A DNA stretch of 64,000 nucleotides from Vicia villosa (taxonomy: Eukaryota; Streptophyta; Magnoliopsida; Fabales; Fabaceae), in NCBI RefSeq assembly GCF_029867415.1, contig NC_081185.1, positions 86,415,251 through 86,479,250 on the forward strand, read 5' to 3'. Each line of letters starts with the position of its first letter. Positions within the stretch are counted from its first letter, which is position 1. Positions 43,780 through 57,992 of this stretch are shown here, piece by piece. The position numbers were made by a program, and so were the translations under genes. The notes beneath the pieces are model-generated. The model did no database searches. It saw only the letters and a program-made list of their open reading frames with translations, and was not told where the DNA came from.

Positions 43780-44567
43780 TGGAAGCTTACCTCTAAGTGA
43801 AAAATAAATTTATTGTGCCTCTAAATACAAAGCTTAGAAATACATTTAATCTTCTTCTACAAGCTCCAAAGATGAGGAAATGAGTAAGAATAAAGATCTG
43901 GATCAAAGGTTTTGAGCGTTTTGCGAAAAAACTTTAAAAGGGAAGAGAGAGCTCAAGTTGATTTTCTCTGAGAATCAAAACGTGTACTGAAGATGAGAGA
44001 ATGAAGAGCTTAAATAGAAGCTCAAAGTGAGGGCCTTGAGGTCATTACACACTTGAGAATGTTGGAGGGAACTCTTAGTCATTTTTTTTCCAGAATTTGG
44101 TGAAGTGTGGGTGTTTCTTGCGTTTCATGCAGGTACTAAGGCCTTCAAGCTGCATTTTGGTGAGCTCAAGGGGTTTTGTAAGTGTGATTGATGAGGTGGA
44201 GGTTGGCACGTGGGGGAAGAAAAAAGTAGAGGATTTGAATTGTTACCAAAATTGGTAATTCTGTCAACTATTATGCATGTTTGGTACGTGTCTTGCTTGG
44301 CCAAAAAGAGTAAAGGGAATGCAGGGGTAACGCATGAGTGTGAGGTACACAAGAATTCCGCAACAGAAATGCAATGTGTGCATCAAACTTCAAAATCTGG
44401 CTTGGCACCTACAGGCCTCGTGCCAATGTTCAATGTCCTCAACTTTATGCCTAATTCTCCCTTATTCTTTCATCAATTTAAATAAGCTTGCATTCTAAGA
44501 AAAGCCAGAGATGATGAGCTTTAATGTTGGTGTAGTTTCTCTAAGATTGACATGCATTTTGGTAAAA
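43780..44567. other. Unassigned TE-like sequence
   Basis: Direct continuation of 39711-40471. No coding similarity. It ends at the insertion site of solo LTR G. Confidence 0.4.
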
Positions 44568-44572
44568 CCAAC

Positions 44573-47500
44573 TGTAGCGGGGAAAATCTGAGATCTAAGC
44601 CATTAATTGACTCGACTCAATATTTCAGTGAAAGTCGCCACCACACTTTATTATTTCCAAAGGAAAAGGGAAAAGAACGAAAAAACCCAAAGTTTGTTTT
44701 TAAAACAAAAAGAGATCTTAGGTACGGGTGTTGATTATACGAGGGGAAGGTTTTAAGCACCCCTCATATCTGTGGTATCCCACAGGAACCTTTTTGAAAA
44801 TCTGTGTTTTGTAAAAGATATCGTGTGCAAAAGAAATGGTTTGTTTGATTTTTAAAATAAGCTCGGCAAGACATTATATCTTGTGCCTACATACCTCCTC
44901 AGTGCAATGGAGAAGTCAGAGCTAATGTAGTTCCGCTTTTTTAAAAAACGTTTGAAAAAGGTATAAACACATTTACCATCATCGGGGCGAATACTCAGCC
45001 ATTGATCTTAAACATGAGAACGAACGAGTTCTTTGCGCCACTAATGAGAGAAGGGCGCCAACTTGGATAAACTCGACAAGTATGCCACTAGCTCTCTCAC
45101 GTGGAAAAGATTTCATCGTGTCAATCAATATTAAGATCGTGGGGCATCGCAACTAATGACAATGATTAATCGTGCTTACTTTTTGAAAGAAAATGCCAAC
45201 AAGGGCTAAATATAGTTTTAAAGAAGATTTTAAAAGGGATTTCAAACATAAAAAGTTTTTTAGAAAAAAGAGAGGAGACTTTGAAAATTTAAGAAGTGGG
45301 AGGAGATGAAGAGGCTATCCTAGTGTGGGAAATTAAAAGTTTAAGGAAAACGATCTGACCAAAATAAGAAGTCAACACTTGACCGACGCATTACCACTTG
45401 GGGATCCAGATGAACTTATTGTCTTTAGCACCACTTGAACACATCATAAAATTCTAACGAAAATCGGGCAGAGTAACGACTGTATATGGGCGAAATCCTT
45501 ATCACGATGCCTTGGAATTAACCATCAAGGGCTTTCGAGGAAATACCTGCACACACAAACAGACAACAATCCAATGCCAGACAGACAGAATAACAACAGA
45601 ACAACAACAACATAACAGAGTCCAGAGATACTAAGTCCAACAAGTCCAAGTCTCCAAAATGCTCAGGATAGTAACCAATAGTCCATAGCCTTATGTGTTT
45701 TTTTTAGATTTTAAGTTGTTTATTAATGTTTTAGCACAAAAGTAGAGTATGGTCCAAGTGGACAAAAAGAAAATAGCGGAAACATAAACATAGCGTCCAA
45801 ATGGACAAAGAGAAAATAGCGGAAACATAAACATATGAATAATAAAATAAAGCATAAAGCGAGAAATAATAAAGAACAATATAATAAAGTGCGGAAATTA
45901 AAGTCAATTGTTAGATGTTAAAGATAACCATCTTGAAACTTGTCAAGTATGTTATCAAAGTTAGTAATAAAGATCGATGGTGAGTGAAGGATGTTCTCGG
46001 ATTTAAATTCAATGAAAGTTTATCAGAAGCTTGATAAAATCATAGCGACTACACAATAAACTTCCATAAGTCTTAAATCAACCGCATACAATTCTCTTCC
46101 ATATTTGATCTTTTTATTCGGGACACGAAATGTTGCGCTATGTTAAGCAGATCGCCAAGTGACTTATGTAGAAGTCACCCTACAACGAGGCCGGTCAACA
46201 ATCTTTGTGCTAATGCATGCTAGAAAACGATATGTAGATCGTTCTCCAAAAGCAATACCGCACGAAAAGAAAATAGGTAGCGGTCTCATCTTCATCTAGA
46301 ATCCAAAAGAATTCTCATGATGTTGAAGATTTTCATCGACCAAAAGAAAAAGAAATAAAGATGGAACCACATTAAAAGTTCCTTCCATCTTTAAGTTCAA
46401 TCACTTAATATTGCGGATTAGGATTTTCATCCCATCAACGCCCTAAGTCCATTGAATTTAAAGAGGAATTAGACCTCTAAATTTGTGATTCAAAGAAAAA
46501 TAAGAATGGAGTAGGAGAAGAGAGAGATATTGAAAAATCATCACAAACTTTCACCAAATGGATCATCAAGTATTAAATCCAAAAGAAAATTAAAATAATT
46601 TTTGGTATTTTTTGATATTATAAAAATAGTAAAACTAATACTAATATAGTTTTTTTTTTTTGTATTTTTGAATATTTGTAATGAAAACAAACTTTTAAAG
46701 AAATAAGTATATATGTGAAAACAAATTATATGGGGTTTAAAAGATAAAAGGGGATGTAACCAAGGATTGGGCGCTGCTGGGCTTAACCGTGGAGGCCCAA
46801 ACTGAATTTGAAGTCTATGAGGAAGGCGTGGTCTGAATGAAGGGTACACAGGAGAAAACGGAATGGGCCTTATGAATCCACTTGAGCCCAATTTGCCAAA
46901 TAACACAAAAAGAAGCCCTAGGTCTGTTTGGAAGCATCCCACCTGTCACACTTCTTCAGCATTCCACGATTTCTCTTTTCCTCTCTCCCCTGTTTCACGC
47001 TAAAACTCTCATTCTCCTCTCTGCTCAAACTATTCTCTCAACCCAAACTTCAATCAATTTCTCCTCTTCTTCAGTTCTGCAAACACACAAACAACAAACA
47101 ATAAACAGAGAGTAATCAGTTTTAATTTTCAGATCTTCTTCTTCGTTTCTGATTTTCGCCCGTGTTGTTGCTGATGGAATCGATTTGAAACAGAGTTTGC
47201 AAGTGATGGTTGATAGATGCGAGTTCGGTGAAGGTTGTTGAAGTTTTGTGATGTATGAAGGATATGAACGAAATCGGCGATGGTGAAGTGAAGAATTGAT
47301 GTATGAAGTTGTTCGGTTTATGAAGGGTGAGTTCGGTGAGGTTGATTGGTGACGAGCGATGTTGGTGATGATGGTGTTGGATCGATGATGCGAGGTTGTT
47401 GTGAGGCCGTGATGTGGTTGGTTTGGATTGTGAATCGATAATGATTTGTTTGAAGGAATTACTGAGATGCAAGTTTTGGTTCAGATTTGCGATGTTCAAT

Positions 47501-48639
47501 GTTTTGAAAGGTGAGTTGTATGTTGAAGTTTATGCAGGTTTATTAGAAGGTTTTATGAATATGGTGGATCTGAAAATTGATAAGGCTTGCTTGCAGGTGT
47601 AATGGATTATGCCAATGGTTGATAGATGAAGATGATTTGAAGGTTATGAATCGGTTTTATGAAGGTTGAAAGAAGCAGGGTGAATTGCTTAAGGTTACAT
47701 GGAGTGGAGTTTAGTGGTCACATTGTGAAGGTTTACGTGAAGGATCTGAAGAAGTTTTGGGTGATTGTGTTGAATCAGATGCGTTTGGAGGGGTTTGATT
47801 TTGTGTTTGATCTGGTTTGCAACAAGTTGAAGATGAAGAGAAGATGAAGGTTAATCAAGTTTTGGAGGAGAATTTGTTCTTGAAAACAATTTGGCAGCAT
47901 AACATTATATTTTTCTCCCCCCTTTCTGTGATCTGAGGCACTGTATTTATAGGTGAAATTGAGTGAGGGTAGAATAGAGATTTGAGTGAGGAGAGGAATC
48001 AAATTCGTTAGGGGAATGTGAGGATCATGCTGATTTTGCGTCAACAGAATTCATGCTGGAAAAGTTCTCTTACAAAGCTTTTGTCTGTAGTGGAATTGGT
48101 GATGAAATCCGGGTGAATTCTCAAGGAGTAATTGTGGCCTTTGATTAAAGCATTTGGATGGTTGAGATTGAATGTTGCAAGATGAATTTGGCTTTTGAAG
48201 AAATTTGGTGAATTTTTTTCTATTGCTACAGATCGTGACTTGCTGTGGACCGTGGACCTCAATTACTTTTGCTCATGGCTTGACAAATTTGAATATGGGC
48301 TTAAGACTTGGATGCAATAATAAGCATATGGGCCCAAAAACTTGAATTAATTGGACCCTCTCTTTATATTTACACCTGTTAAGAAGAAGAAAATAAAAGC
48401 AAGTAATAACAAAATAATATAGAAAAAAAATGATTTACTAATTTTAATTCAAAACTCAACTTAAACCTAAATTGAATTTAAAATTAAAATTATAAATCCT
48501 AAAAAGATTAGTAAGAATAAACAAAAAATACTATTAATTCTAAAATGGTGTATGAAATGAATGTATGTATATATTTTTGAATTTTCCAAATGAAATGCAA
48601 TGGACACATAAAATGCGGGTCAAAAATTGGGGTATGACA
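44573..48639 (-). mobile_element. Ogre-type solo LTR G
   Basis: On the minus strand it starts tgtcataccccaatttttga (48639) and ends ccccgctaca (44573), 4067 bp. It is flanked by the perfect target duplication ccaac (44568-44572 and 48640-48644). Near its end it has the gtggcgact block seen in Ogre LTRs. Start and end are related to LTR A more than to H. No internal region. The open frames inside (46541, 47122 and others) have no recognisable similarity. Confidence 0.9.
45752..45836. repeat. 42-bp tandem duplication in LTR G
   Basis: gtccaagtggacaaaaagaa... and gtccaaatggacaaagagaa... are two adjacent copies with two differences near the start. Confidence 0.85.
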
Positions 48640-49458
48640 CCAACCTAGCAGAAACATGTTGAATAAAAAGAAATATCATTCAGTTTTCAACATGTTGAAC
48701 AAGATGTCACAACATTACAGGCATGACATCGTGCTTACTGGGGCATGCTTGTTGGAGCTGATCTGTCAAGATATATCAGTTGATTTGTTAGCTACAGAAT
48801 ATTGTGGAATATTCAGTTAGCTTAGGTGTATCCAAGATCGACTCAATCAGAGATATTTGTTGGTTTATACAATATCTATAATTAGAGACAATTCAGGAAA
48901 GATTGGATTAAAAACCTATTTACTTGGAGATCAAGCAACAGACTTTGTGCAACCTCTTTGCTCCGGTTTTAGGCCCAACTCAGTCAATACTAATTCTATA
49001 AATAGACTGGCCTAAACCTAGTTTTGAGTGGAACTAATTTTTGTATTTTTTAAGGTTATAGTAATCCCTATTTTAGTTGTGTTGTAAGTTCCATGTTTTG
49101 TTCATTCGCAAACTTGTAGGTGTTGAATGATGTTTAATCTCCAAAGCAGTTAAGCAAGGAGAGTAGTGTCGTTCTCACAAGCTTTTAAGCATTGAGAATT
49201 ATGTGTCTTGGAAGAGTGTCTTCTACTTTTTATTGTTTGTGGTGTTTGTCGCAGGTTGTGACGGTGGGGATTTGAGGAGGGCCTCATACCTAGGCGAGTC
49301 TTAGGTAGAAGTCATAGGAAGGGTAGTGATTAAGTGAGATGTTGTAAACGGAGGAGTTTAGCTTCGAATTGATACTATCGTATATTGATTTCATCCCTGG
49401 CTTGATAGCCCCTGGAGTAGGAAGGTTTTTCCGAACTGGGTAAACAATTCCTTGTGTC

Positions 49459-52400
49459 TGTCATACCCCAAAATTTTCCCATCTCATTTCACTTTCAAAC
49501 TCATACAATGATTCAAGGCTCATGGGTTAACCTAAGGCACACTATCCTAATCAAAGACCTCCTGAACTGGGGTTTTGCATTCTCTTAAGAAAATTGATGA
49601 ATCAAGGGCTCCAATGAATTTCATATGTCTTATTAGGTTTCAACTATCCCCATGCCAAAATTCAAGCATCAATTCCAAAGGTTGCTCAGTCAATTGCTCA
49701 GATAGTCAACAGTCGACTAGTTTGACCTAAAAGTCAATTATGATCAAAGTACAGTTAAAATTCCTGATTTTTGGTCAACATCCTTATTTTGTAGAATCAT
49801 TCATCATTTGATCAAATTTTGATCATGATTCATCAAGAAAAGTCCAGAAATCAACAAAACTCATAGTTTCTAAATTAGGGTTTTGTAGAAGAAAGTCAAC
49901 AGAACTTTGACTGATCATACCTTTCACATGGTTTATCAGAAATTGTCCAAACAAAGCTCATTCCTAAGGAAATTCAAGTATCTACAACTTTGATGTTGGG
50001 CCCAAGACCAAGAAATGCACCAGTTGAGAGATATGGGCCAAAACATTACAGGTCCTTCTAGAAGATCGCAAAAAGCTATTTTTTGTCAAGAGCAATATCA
50101 TCAAGATAAAATCTCCAAATGGAAAATATGTTCCAATGTAGATTTTAGAGGACATCTTGGGCTTTCTAAAAAGTCGTAGAACACTTCCATACAATAAAAA
50201 TTGAAGGAGTTATGGCTTGCACAAGTTGGGAGATTTTGAAAAAATGCACAAAGTAAATACTAGCAAAAAAAAGAATTGTTGGACCAATGGGCCTAGGAGA
50301 TGGGTTTCAAACGTGTTTGTGGGCTATTTTAAGACTCTTGAATCAATTATTTCATTTTTACAATATTTATTTTATTTATTTGAATTTTAATTCAATTAAA
50401 TATTAATAAGTCATATAAAATATGAAATTATTTGTTTAAAATCAAAGATTGGATTTCCAATTAACTTCAAACATCCAATATGTCCAAATATACCATTAAA
50501 ACACGTGAAAGAAGGATGGAAGAGAGATTGGACCAAAATAGCAAGATTTTATGCAAGTTTCAATCAAATATTTTCACCAATTTTTCTCTCACAAATCATT
50601 CCATATCCAAGCTAATTCTCAACCCTAATATCACCCTCTATATAAACCTAACAAGATCAGACGAAAAATAGAAGGAAGAGGCTAGGGTTTTCAAGGAAAG
50701 AAAATTACTCAAAGTGGTGCAACTTTAAAACTCGTGTTCTAGCCACTATCAATCAAAGTTAGCTGCTCATCCATCCTCCTGGAAATCTCAGAAATCCCTC
50801 CCAACTATCCTTGAAGCATAAGGCGCATCCACTAGTGCAGCCTAACATCACCGATTTGTACATGAATTTAAATTTCAAATTGTTCGTTTGAAACCATTTA
50901 AATGCGTTTTGTATATGCATACGTGTTCATAATCATGTTTAGGTTTGTTTAGACCCATCGTGTTGAAGGTTTGTTGCAGATATGAGGATATGCCATGGCT
51001 AGGGCTCGCGAACTGTCAAGCTTCGTATGGCATGATAGAGGCATCCTGGAGAGCAAATAATTAGACTGTTAGATTCGCAATGTTTGATTTACTCGATCTG
51101 GGTTGTTTTTTTCTTTTGCACTCGCGTGTTTTCGCAGGTTGTACGAAGATGCTCACCGGAGAAGATGACCAGAGCTAGGGCTCCGGTCGTGAGCAGTGTA
51201 GGCGGAATATTTGACCAAAGACGTGGACGCTGCGTGTGTTCTCATTGGCCAGTCAAAATCAGAACCTCCCCTCTCTTCTATTGATTGGTCACGCTTGAAC
51301 ACTAGGGCCCCACATTTGACTCTTTTTGAAATTTAATTTGATTTTTAATGTTTCATATTTATTGATTGGTGTGGATTTATATGTCAGTTCATGATTCCGG
51401 TACATATGGCATTGGTGAAAGGGTAGCAAAGTGAGAGACCTGTGTTCGAACCTGGACGGCGACACACATATTTTTTACAAGTCGTTGATTCCCTTGCTCT
51501 CCCTAATCCAGCGCATAAAGTCTGACACGCGCCTACGATACACCCTCATTCATGCACCATCAGATCCATCAAGAAATAAATCCAACGCGCACAAATACGC
51601 TGGTGCACCATGGACTCTCTCAGCGCGCCACACAGGATCAGGCACCAGGTTTTTTAATCTTTTTATTATTGTTTATATGATTTTTTTAACTTTTTTTTTT
51701 CTACTACACATTTTTCAAATTAAGTTAGTTTATAATTTAAATTTAGATTTAATAAATAATTTAGATTTAGTTTTTAATTAATAATTTAAATTTAGTATAA
51801 TTATATTTAAAATTAGGTTAATAATTAATTAGGTTTATAATTAGTTTATAATTTTATTAACTAGATTAGTTAGGTTAAATAATTTAATAATTAGGATTAG
51901 TCTTAACAATTAGATAATTAATTTAGGTTTAATTAGATATATTAGATTTTAATATTTAGGTTAAATAATTTAGGTTAATATTTAGAATTTAGGGTTTTAT
52001 TTAATCAATTAACATTTTCGTAATTTTAATTTAGTTTAACTGATTTAGTGCAATTAGGCTTAGTAATTACCCTCAAACTCCAAAAATCATAGATAACTCT
52101 GGAAACTTATGGGTAGGTGTTGCCCATTAACTATAGGTTTAGGTTTACCCTTTTGTAATCAAACATTGAATTTTTTCAAACGCGATTCTCTTCTCACCTC
52201 ATACTCCCTTGATTGTCGCATGCCTTTAATTTTAAATTGTTTATTTTATTTAAATTTCGCTTTTTATTATTTATTTTAAATTCTAGAAAATGTGCATAGG
52301 TTTGCAAAAGGTTTTTTTGTAATAGTAATTAGGATTTATTTTCTGCCCTACAGGTGTTTATTGTAATAGCATAGAATCTTTAATTCTGTTTATTTTTCTG

Positions 52401-53299
52401 TTGTGGTTAGTAATCCTAGGGAGTGCAAGCCTTGCTAAAATTAACCTAGTATCACTCTAATTACAAGATAAAATATTGGAATATTGATCACCTGATTGTG
52501 CCACACACACCTTTAGGGTAACTTCTTTTGTTGCCTATTGCCATACAAATTTTAAAATAGTCAAGTCCGTCGAATACGAGGATACCTAAAGCAGATGTCG
52601 CTCTCAGTTCATAAATCATCATAAGATCATAGTCCCTTCGAAGTTTCCTAACAGAAAAATGATCTTGTTCCTCATTGTTGCCTTGGTAAATGATGATTGT
52701 CCCCATGTCTAAGGTATCCTCGTTGGTTGCCTAAAGAATAATGACTATTCTATCCTTCCCTAAGGACTACCTGCCCTCTTTATGGTAGGGACACTTTTAT
52801 GGCGAACGATACTTCCTCGATGACCCTTTTTATATCCAATGAAAAGACTTCCTTTCCTCCTATGGTATGGATAGCCCTTTCAAACTGAAAATCTGAAAGA
52901 GCAGAAATCTTAAAATTAGGGTAGTTGCTACTAATTGCTTGCTCTGATTTAAATTCAAACTCTTTTTTCCCACTTCTTTTCAAAACTACTTTCGAAAAGG
53001 CTACGCTTATTTACAAGCTAAAGTTCTTATTCAAAAACATTTTCTAATGACACATAACACTTCAGACCTTTTGAATACAAAGTGAGCTAAGCAATTAAGA
53101 GCCCATGGATAACCATGGATACAAAGGGTGCTTACACCTTCTTATTGTATAACCTACCCCCCCCCCCCCCCGAACTCAAAGTCTTTTAAAATGTCTTTTT
53201 CAGTTCTTTTAGCCTTTCTTATTGGATAAAATAAAAGTCGGCGGCAACTCTTGCTATCCGCAACATTTTTTTAAAAGTCAGTTCTCCCACCGTGTTACA
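49459..53299 (+). mobile_element. Ogre-type H 5' LTR
   Basis: tgtcatacccc...gtgttaca. Relative to the 3' LTR it has two extra blocks, about 75 bp near 50175-50250 and about 90 bp near 50835-50925. It also has a run of 15 C (53157-53171) where the 3' LTR has five. Confidence 0.93.
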
Positions 53300-53303
53300 G
53301 AAC

Positions 53304-53321
53304 TGGCGACTCTGCTGGGGA
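53304..53321 (+). other. Primer-binding site of H
   Basis: tggcgactctgctgggga, the tRNA-Arg-type site characteristic of Ogre elements, five bases after the LTR. Confidence 0.92.
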
Positions 53322-54489
53322 TACTTATAAAAGAGGGGTTACCTTAAAGTTTAGGATCACTTTAAAATTGTTTGTCTTGTTTGATTTATATTTAAAGGAT
53401 TGGCTGGTTATTTACTTGTGTGAAAGATCCTACACACGGATCTAGTGTACCTTAGGTATATGGCATGAGACCAAGGAGACTGTACGGCGTATACCGCTAT
53501 GGTTGATATGGTAGCCATCGTTAGTGTGACACTTTGGTTTTTCCTGATGTTCTTTTGGATCCGACTTGAGGAAACATTTGGCTGCAGCGTAGTGTCATTA
53601 AGCACTAATTTTCCCCTAGAACCCTAGTTGAACTTGAATTTGGCCTATTAGAAAGTAGCGAGATGGCTGGCTTTGGTTCCGACTGAAGTTGGTTGATACA
53701 CGAAGCTACACTCATATGGACTGGACTTTCATGACGTTTTCGATCGGTGATTCGATTGCTGAACTGAAATAGTGCCTTCGAGAAAGGTCAATGATATGAG
53801 CTCCCTAGAACCCGATCTTTATCTAGGACAGGTTGAACCAACTAAACTTCAGTGGGGAGGGTACTTACCTATGAACTTCATGCAAGCCTTTAAACCTAAG
53901 GACACTTGTGTGAATTGATTGTGTGTGCTGCTAACCCTTTGATTTCCTTGCAGGTTTTGTTGTAGGACTTGTTTGTCCTTACTATCTTATGCTTTGCCTG
54001 ATACATTGTATTCGCATAACCTCATGACATCATGACATCATAACATAGCATGATTAACTAACCCTTTCAAGGATCTTAGGAATTTAGGTTACACAAATTC
54101 AGGTTCTCTTATCAAGGACTGAATTCCTATCAAGGGGCAGTAGGATTTATTTTCCTCTAGCCACACGTCTTCCAATTCAGAGACACAGTACCTATCAAGG
54201 GGCAAGAGGATTTATTTTACTCTAGCCTTATGCTTTCAAACTCAGAAGTACAAGTATCCCGAATCAAAGGCGATGACCCACTCGATATGGTGAGCTTGAT
54301 TCTCAATTAAGGACGTTCAAGGATGAAAGCCAAGATTCTTAAGACGAAGCTGTGACTGATTCAATGTCTAAATGTCCAAACTAAATTTCCTAAAGATCCT
54401 TGAAAACATTGCATTTGCATTCATAACATCGCATAACAGGTTTCCACAACAGGTCTCTCATATTCTCTCGTGGTTTATTTCAGCACAAA
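53322..54489 (+). mobile_element. Leader region of H
   Basis: 5' untranslated and extra-ORF position of an Ogre element. No conserved domain is recognised. A duplicated tatcaaggggcaagaggattt-like block occurs near 54127 and 54192. Confidence 0.6.
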
Positions 54490-54995
54490 TGAATCTCGAG
54501 CAATCAGTTAGAAATTTTCAGGCTCAGAATGCCCAGTTCCAAACCTTGATTGTGAATTTGTCCAAAGGTCAAGACAAGCTAAGAACTTTTTTAACCAAGA
54601 AGCAGAAAGATCAGCGTAGGCAACAGGGTCGCTAACGTACTTGGAAATCCAAACCCAAAAGGTCATTGGCTCCACGGTACATGCCATTGTCTCAAGCTTT
54701 GCAACACCTACTCAATTGGAGTCTGATAACTCTCCTGCCTTCATACTCTACTCCAGCAAATCCCGCTCCCGGATACAAGCATAATGCAAGATGTGCTTAT
54801 CATTCGAAGAGTCCTGATACAAAGGATTGTAGACCATTGAAGCATATGATTCAAAACTTAATTGATAACAAAATCAATGATTTCAACTCACCTGAGAAGC
54901 CTCATATGACTGATGTTGCGCACAACCACAAAGGTCGTAATAAACGGAACCAATCTGTTAGGGCAGTTCTGATATTTACACCGACACTACAATAA
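54490..54995 (+). pseudogene. Ogre Gag fragments, first copy
   Basis: From the internal ATG at 54490: MNLEQSVRNFQAQNAQFQTL, KGQDKLRTFL (coiled-coil-like N-terminus), stop, then in another frame PLSQALQHLLNWSLITL, PGYKHNARCAYHSKSPDTKD and CRPLKHMIQNLIDNKI. The CAYH...D...CxxLK block is the zinc-knuckle-like region typical of Ogre/Tat Gag. The capsid part between N-terminus and this block is deleted, and the frame is broken by a stop near 54635. Confidence 0.82.
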
Positions 54996-55004
54996 CGATG
55001 AAAG

Positions 55005-55160
55005 CCATACATACCTAAGCGTCAATTCACCAAGATCAATATGTCATTGGCTCAAGCATTACAACATATGTTGAAGATCGAATTGATTACTCTGAGGGAA
55101 CCTCCTAAGAATCCTATGGTGATCACTGCTCCCATGCCTAATCATGACAAGTCTGACTAA
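55005..55160 (+). pseudogene. Ogre Gag fragment, second partial copy
   Basis: KPYIPKRQFTKINMSLAQAL, QHMLKIELITLREPPKNP and MVITAPMPNHDKSD, then a stop. The segment repeats the region read at about 54650-54730 in the first copy, but with the zinc-knuckle block deleted between KNP and MVI. Two differently deleted copies of the same gag region thus follow each other. Confidence 0.75.
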
Positions 55161-57228
55161 TGTCTAGAAGGATGGATTATTGGGTCATTAGCTTTGCTTT
55201 CATTTGCAATTTTCTTTCCTGTCTGTCTAAACATTTGACTCATGATAGACATTATCTGTTTTAATAATCATCATTAGTGCATTGCATATGTTTGTCTTGA
55301 ATAAATCATTTCGCTATCACTCATTTAAATTGTGTCTTTACTTTATTTATGTTTTGTGATATTCAACTTCTGCTAAGCTGGAAACCTTTTGAGGGAGGAT
55401 GACGAAAATGATACCGCAACCTCATACAGTATGCTTTTGAACAAACTATGCTGATGATGTACAAGCATTGTTTCAATTCCTAAACAGTGGAAATATAAGG
55501 ATGTTAATCCCTAGTCAACCCCCTTTAAGCCTAAGGTGTAGAAGATTTTCTTTCGCCTACAAGCTAAAACCTTAAATCATAACCTGGGGAAGGGTAGATT
55601 CTCAGTTGACTCAATCATGCCAGTTGTTATTCAACACAATCAATGATGGATTCCTGTAACCATTAAGTCAGGCAGTCAACATCTATTAAAAAGAAAAATT
55701 GTCAAATCAAAACCTATGAAGGAGAACTATCAAAAATCAAAACATCCCGCTGACTGTAATCTCAAAATAAATAGTTTAGGCAAAAGTTAGGGATAACAAA
55801 ATCAAGGTAAAAAAGAGTTTGCTAAAAATCCTCGACAAAATAAGATATTACAAAAAGAAAATATTACAAAAAGGGATGGCCGCCTGTCCAAATAAACTTC
55901 CAGTACTTTAACCATCATCAAATGTCAATGTTACGGCTTCAAGACCTGCTAGAACTTAAATGCAAAGTTAACTGAGCATAGGATCGAAGAACATCACGAA
56001 GATTGGGATGGGTACAAATAAACTTTGAGCCATTATCCTTTGTTTCTAAAACCGTGAACCAAGTCACGTTACAAGCCTTGAAAGTCCTAACTGAAGCATG
56101 GTTAGCTCGAAAGCATACTGTCACCAAAAAGGTATCATGACTCCTTAAGGTTTACCACAAAGGCTGAGTTGATATTTCGTTTTTACAAACATCGCGTTTT
56201 TATAAACACCATGCTTTTACATCTCCTGTTTTAATGTTTTTCAAAAAAACAAGACAGACATATGCATTGCACCTCATGAATTCATTATTAAACATATTTT
56301 GCTACATAATTTCAAACGTTAGCATCAAGAAGAATTTGCACAGGGTAAAACTAATGACCAAAAGCTATCTCCACAGACGAAATCATTTCAAAAGCAACGT
56401 CTCCTACGTATACAAGGGGCATGACATGTTTGTCCAATCAATTTGGGGCAATCAGGTCAAGATTCCAAGAACCTCTCTAGAATGCCTAACAATCAGGGGC
56501 ATACACCCAAGTAGGTCTAAGGCTACTTCCCGATCAGTCAGGGGCATCATACTAAGTTCATGGGTGCTAGGGGCATGTCACCCATAATACACATCTCATA
56601 AGGTCATCACGAGGCGAATCTCTTCAAGGTCCCTACTAACTGGGGAAAAGCTATGGAAGGCATGTTCAACACTTCGATCAATACTCATTGGTGTGTCCTA
56701 ATCAATACGAGTCCAAGAACGACAGTTACTATAATCACTGGGGGCAATGTTCAAGGCATCTACGCCTCCCCATAGAGCCAATGTCACAGGATCATATCCC
56801 CATAAAGTAATCTTCAAGTAGCTATCTTCAATGCCTCCTCCAACAGGGTCTATTCATCTCTCCTATCCCCATTCAGGGTACATCAAGGATCAATCATTCA
56901 AATGGCTCTCATCCCCAAGCAAAAATTATAAATCCCCAGCTGTATATCTTCAAGACAAGATCAAACATTACAATCACAACGATATGGAGATTTATTTTCT
57001 CAATCAAGAGAATAAATCATGTTCATACATCATATATCATAAACATACTCATACATCGCATACAGTACCTCATAAGTAAATTCATACATAACATGCAGGT
57101 TTCTCATTTATTTTGAGAGACTCACCACATAATACATGCATCATGACATTCCATAAAAACTAACTTTACCTTTTTCAGGCTACAGGTACAAGCAGATAAA
57201 CAATATCTCCAATTTTCAAAGATCTAAT
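55161..57228 (+). mobile_element. H internal non-coding region (3' untranslated)
   Basis: No pol domain in any frame. It contains several caggggcat words (56450-56580). Assigned to the 3' untranslated region by position and by the absence of coding similarity. Confidence 0.6.
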
Positions 57229-57310
57229 TCAGTCACCACGAACGGTGCTGACATGATCAACATTCAAAAATCTAATTTGGTCACCACGAACCATGCTGAC
57301 ACGATCAAAG
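57229..57310. repeat. Two-copy repeat, about 48 bp
   Basis: tcaccacgaacggtgctgac and tcaccacgaaccatgctgac with matching flanks; a short duplication directly before the minisatellite. Confidence 0.75.
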
Positions 57311-57344
57311 AGACAAACTTAATCATGACACTCAATTTAGAAAA

Positions 57345-57992
57345 GATCACGAAAATGGAGTCACGACAATTGAGTCACGACAATGGAGTCACGACAATGG
57401 AGTCACAACGATGGAGTCACGAAAATTGAGTCACGACAATAGAGTCATGACAATGGAGTCACGACAATGGAGTCACGACAATGAAGTCACGATAATGGAG
57501 TCACGACGACGGAGTGCGATAATAAAGTCACAACAATGGAGTCACGATAATGGAGTCCTGACAATGGAGTCACGACAATGGAGTCACGACAATGGAGTCA
57601 CGACAATGAACTCACGACAATGGAGTCACGACAATGAAGTCACGACAATTGAGTCACGACAATGGAGTCACGACAATTGAGTCACGACGATGGAGTCACG
57701 ACAATGGAGTCACGACAATGGAGTCACGACAATGGCGTCATGTCGATGGAGTCACGACAATTGAGTCACGACAATGGAGTCACGTCGATGGAGTCACGAC
57801 AATTGAGTCACGACAATGAAGTCACAACAATGGAGTCACGGCAATGAAGTCACGACAATTGAGTCACAACAATGAATTTACGACAATGGAGTCACGACAA
57901 TGAAGTCACGAAATGAAGTCACGACAATGAAGTCACGACAATTGAGTCACGAAAATGAAGTCACGACAATGGAGTTACGACAATGGAGTCAC
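57345..57992. repeat. 14-bp minisatellite (gagtcacgacaatg)n
   Basis: About 45 copies of a 14-bp unit with scattered variants (gacaattgagtcac, gacgatggagtcac, gtcgatggagtcac). An eroded extension reaches from 58022 to about 58110. It appears as an open frame (MESRQWSHDN...) only because the unit is stop-free in several frames; it is not a gene. Confidence 0.95.

Noticed and set aside
47122..47499. Minus-strand open frame of 125 residues
   Set aside because: Lies inside solo LTR G, has low-complexity His/Ser/Asn-rich sequence and no similarity; explained by strand composition bias.
53157..53171. C15 run as a functional G-quadruplex element
   Set aside because: The other LTR has only five C at this place, so it is more likely a slippage or assembly effect.
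57411..57847. Overlapping open frames encoding MESRQWSHDN-type repeats
   Set aside because: They are by-products of the stop-free 14-bp minisatellite, which reads open in several frames at once.
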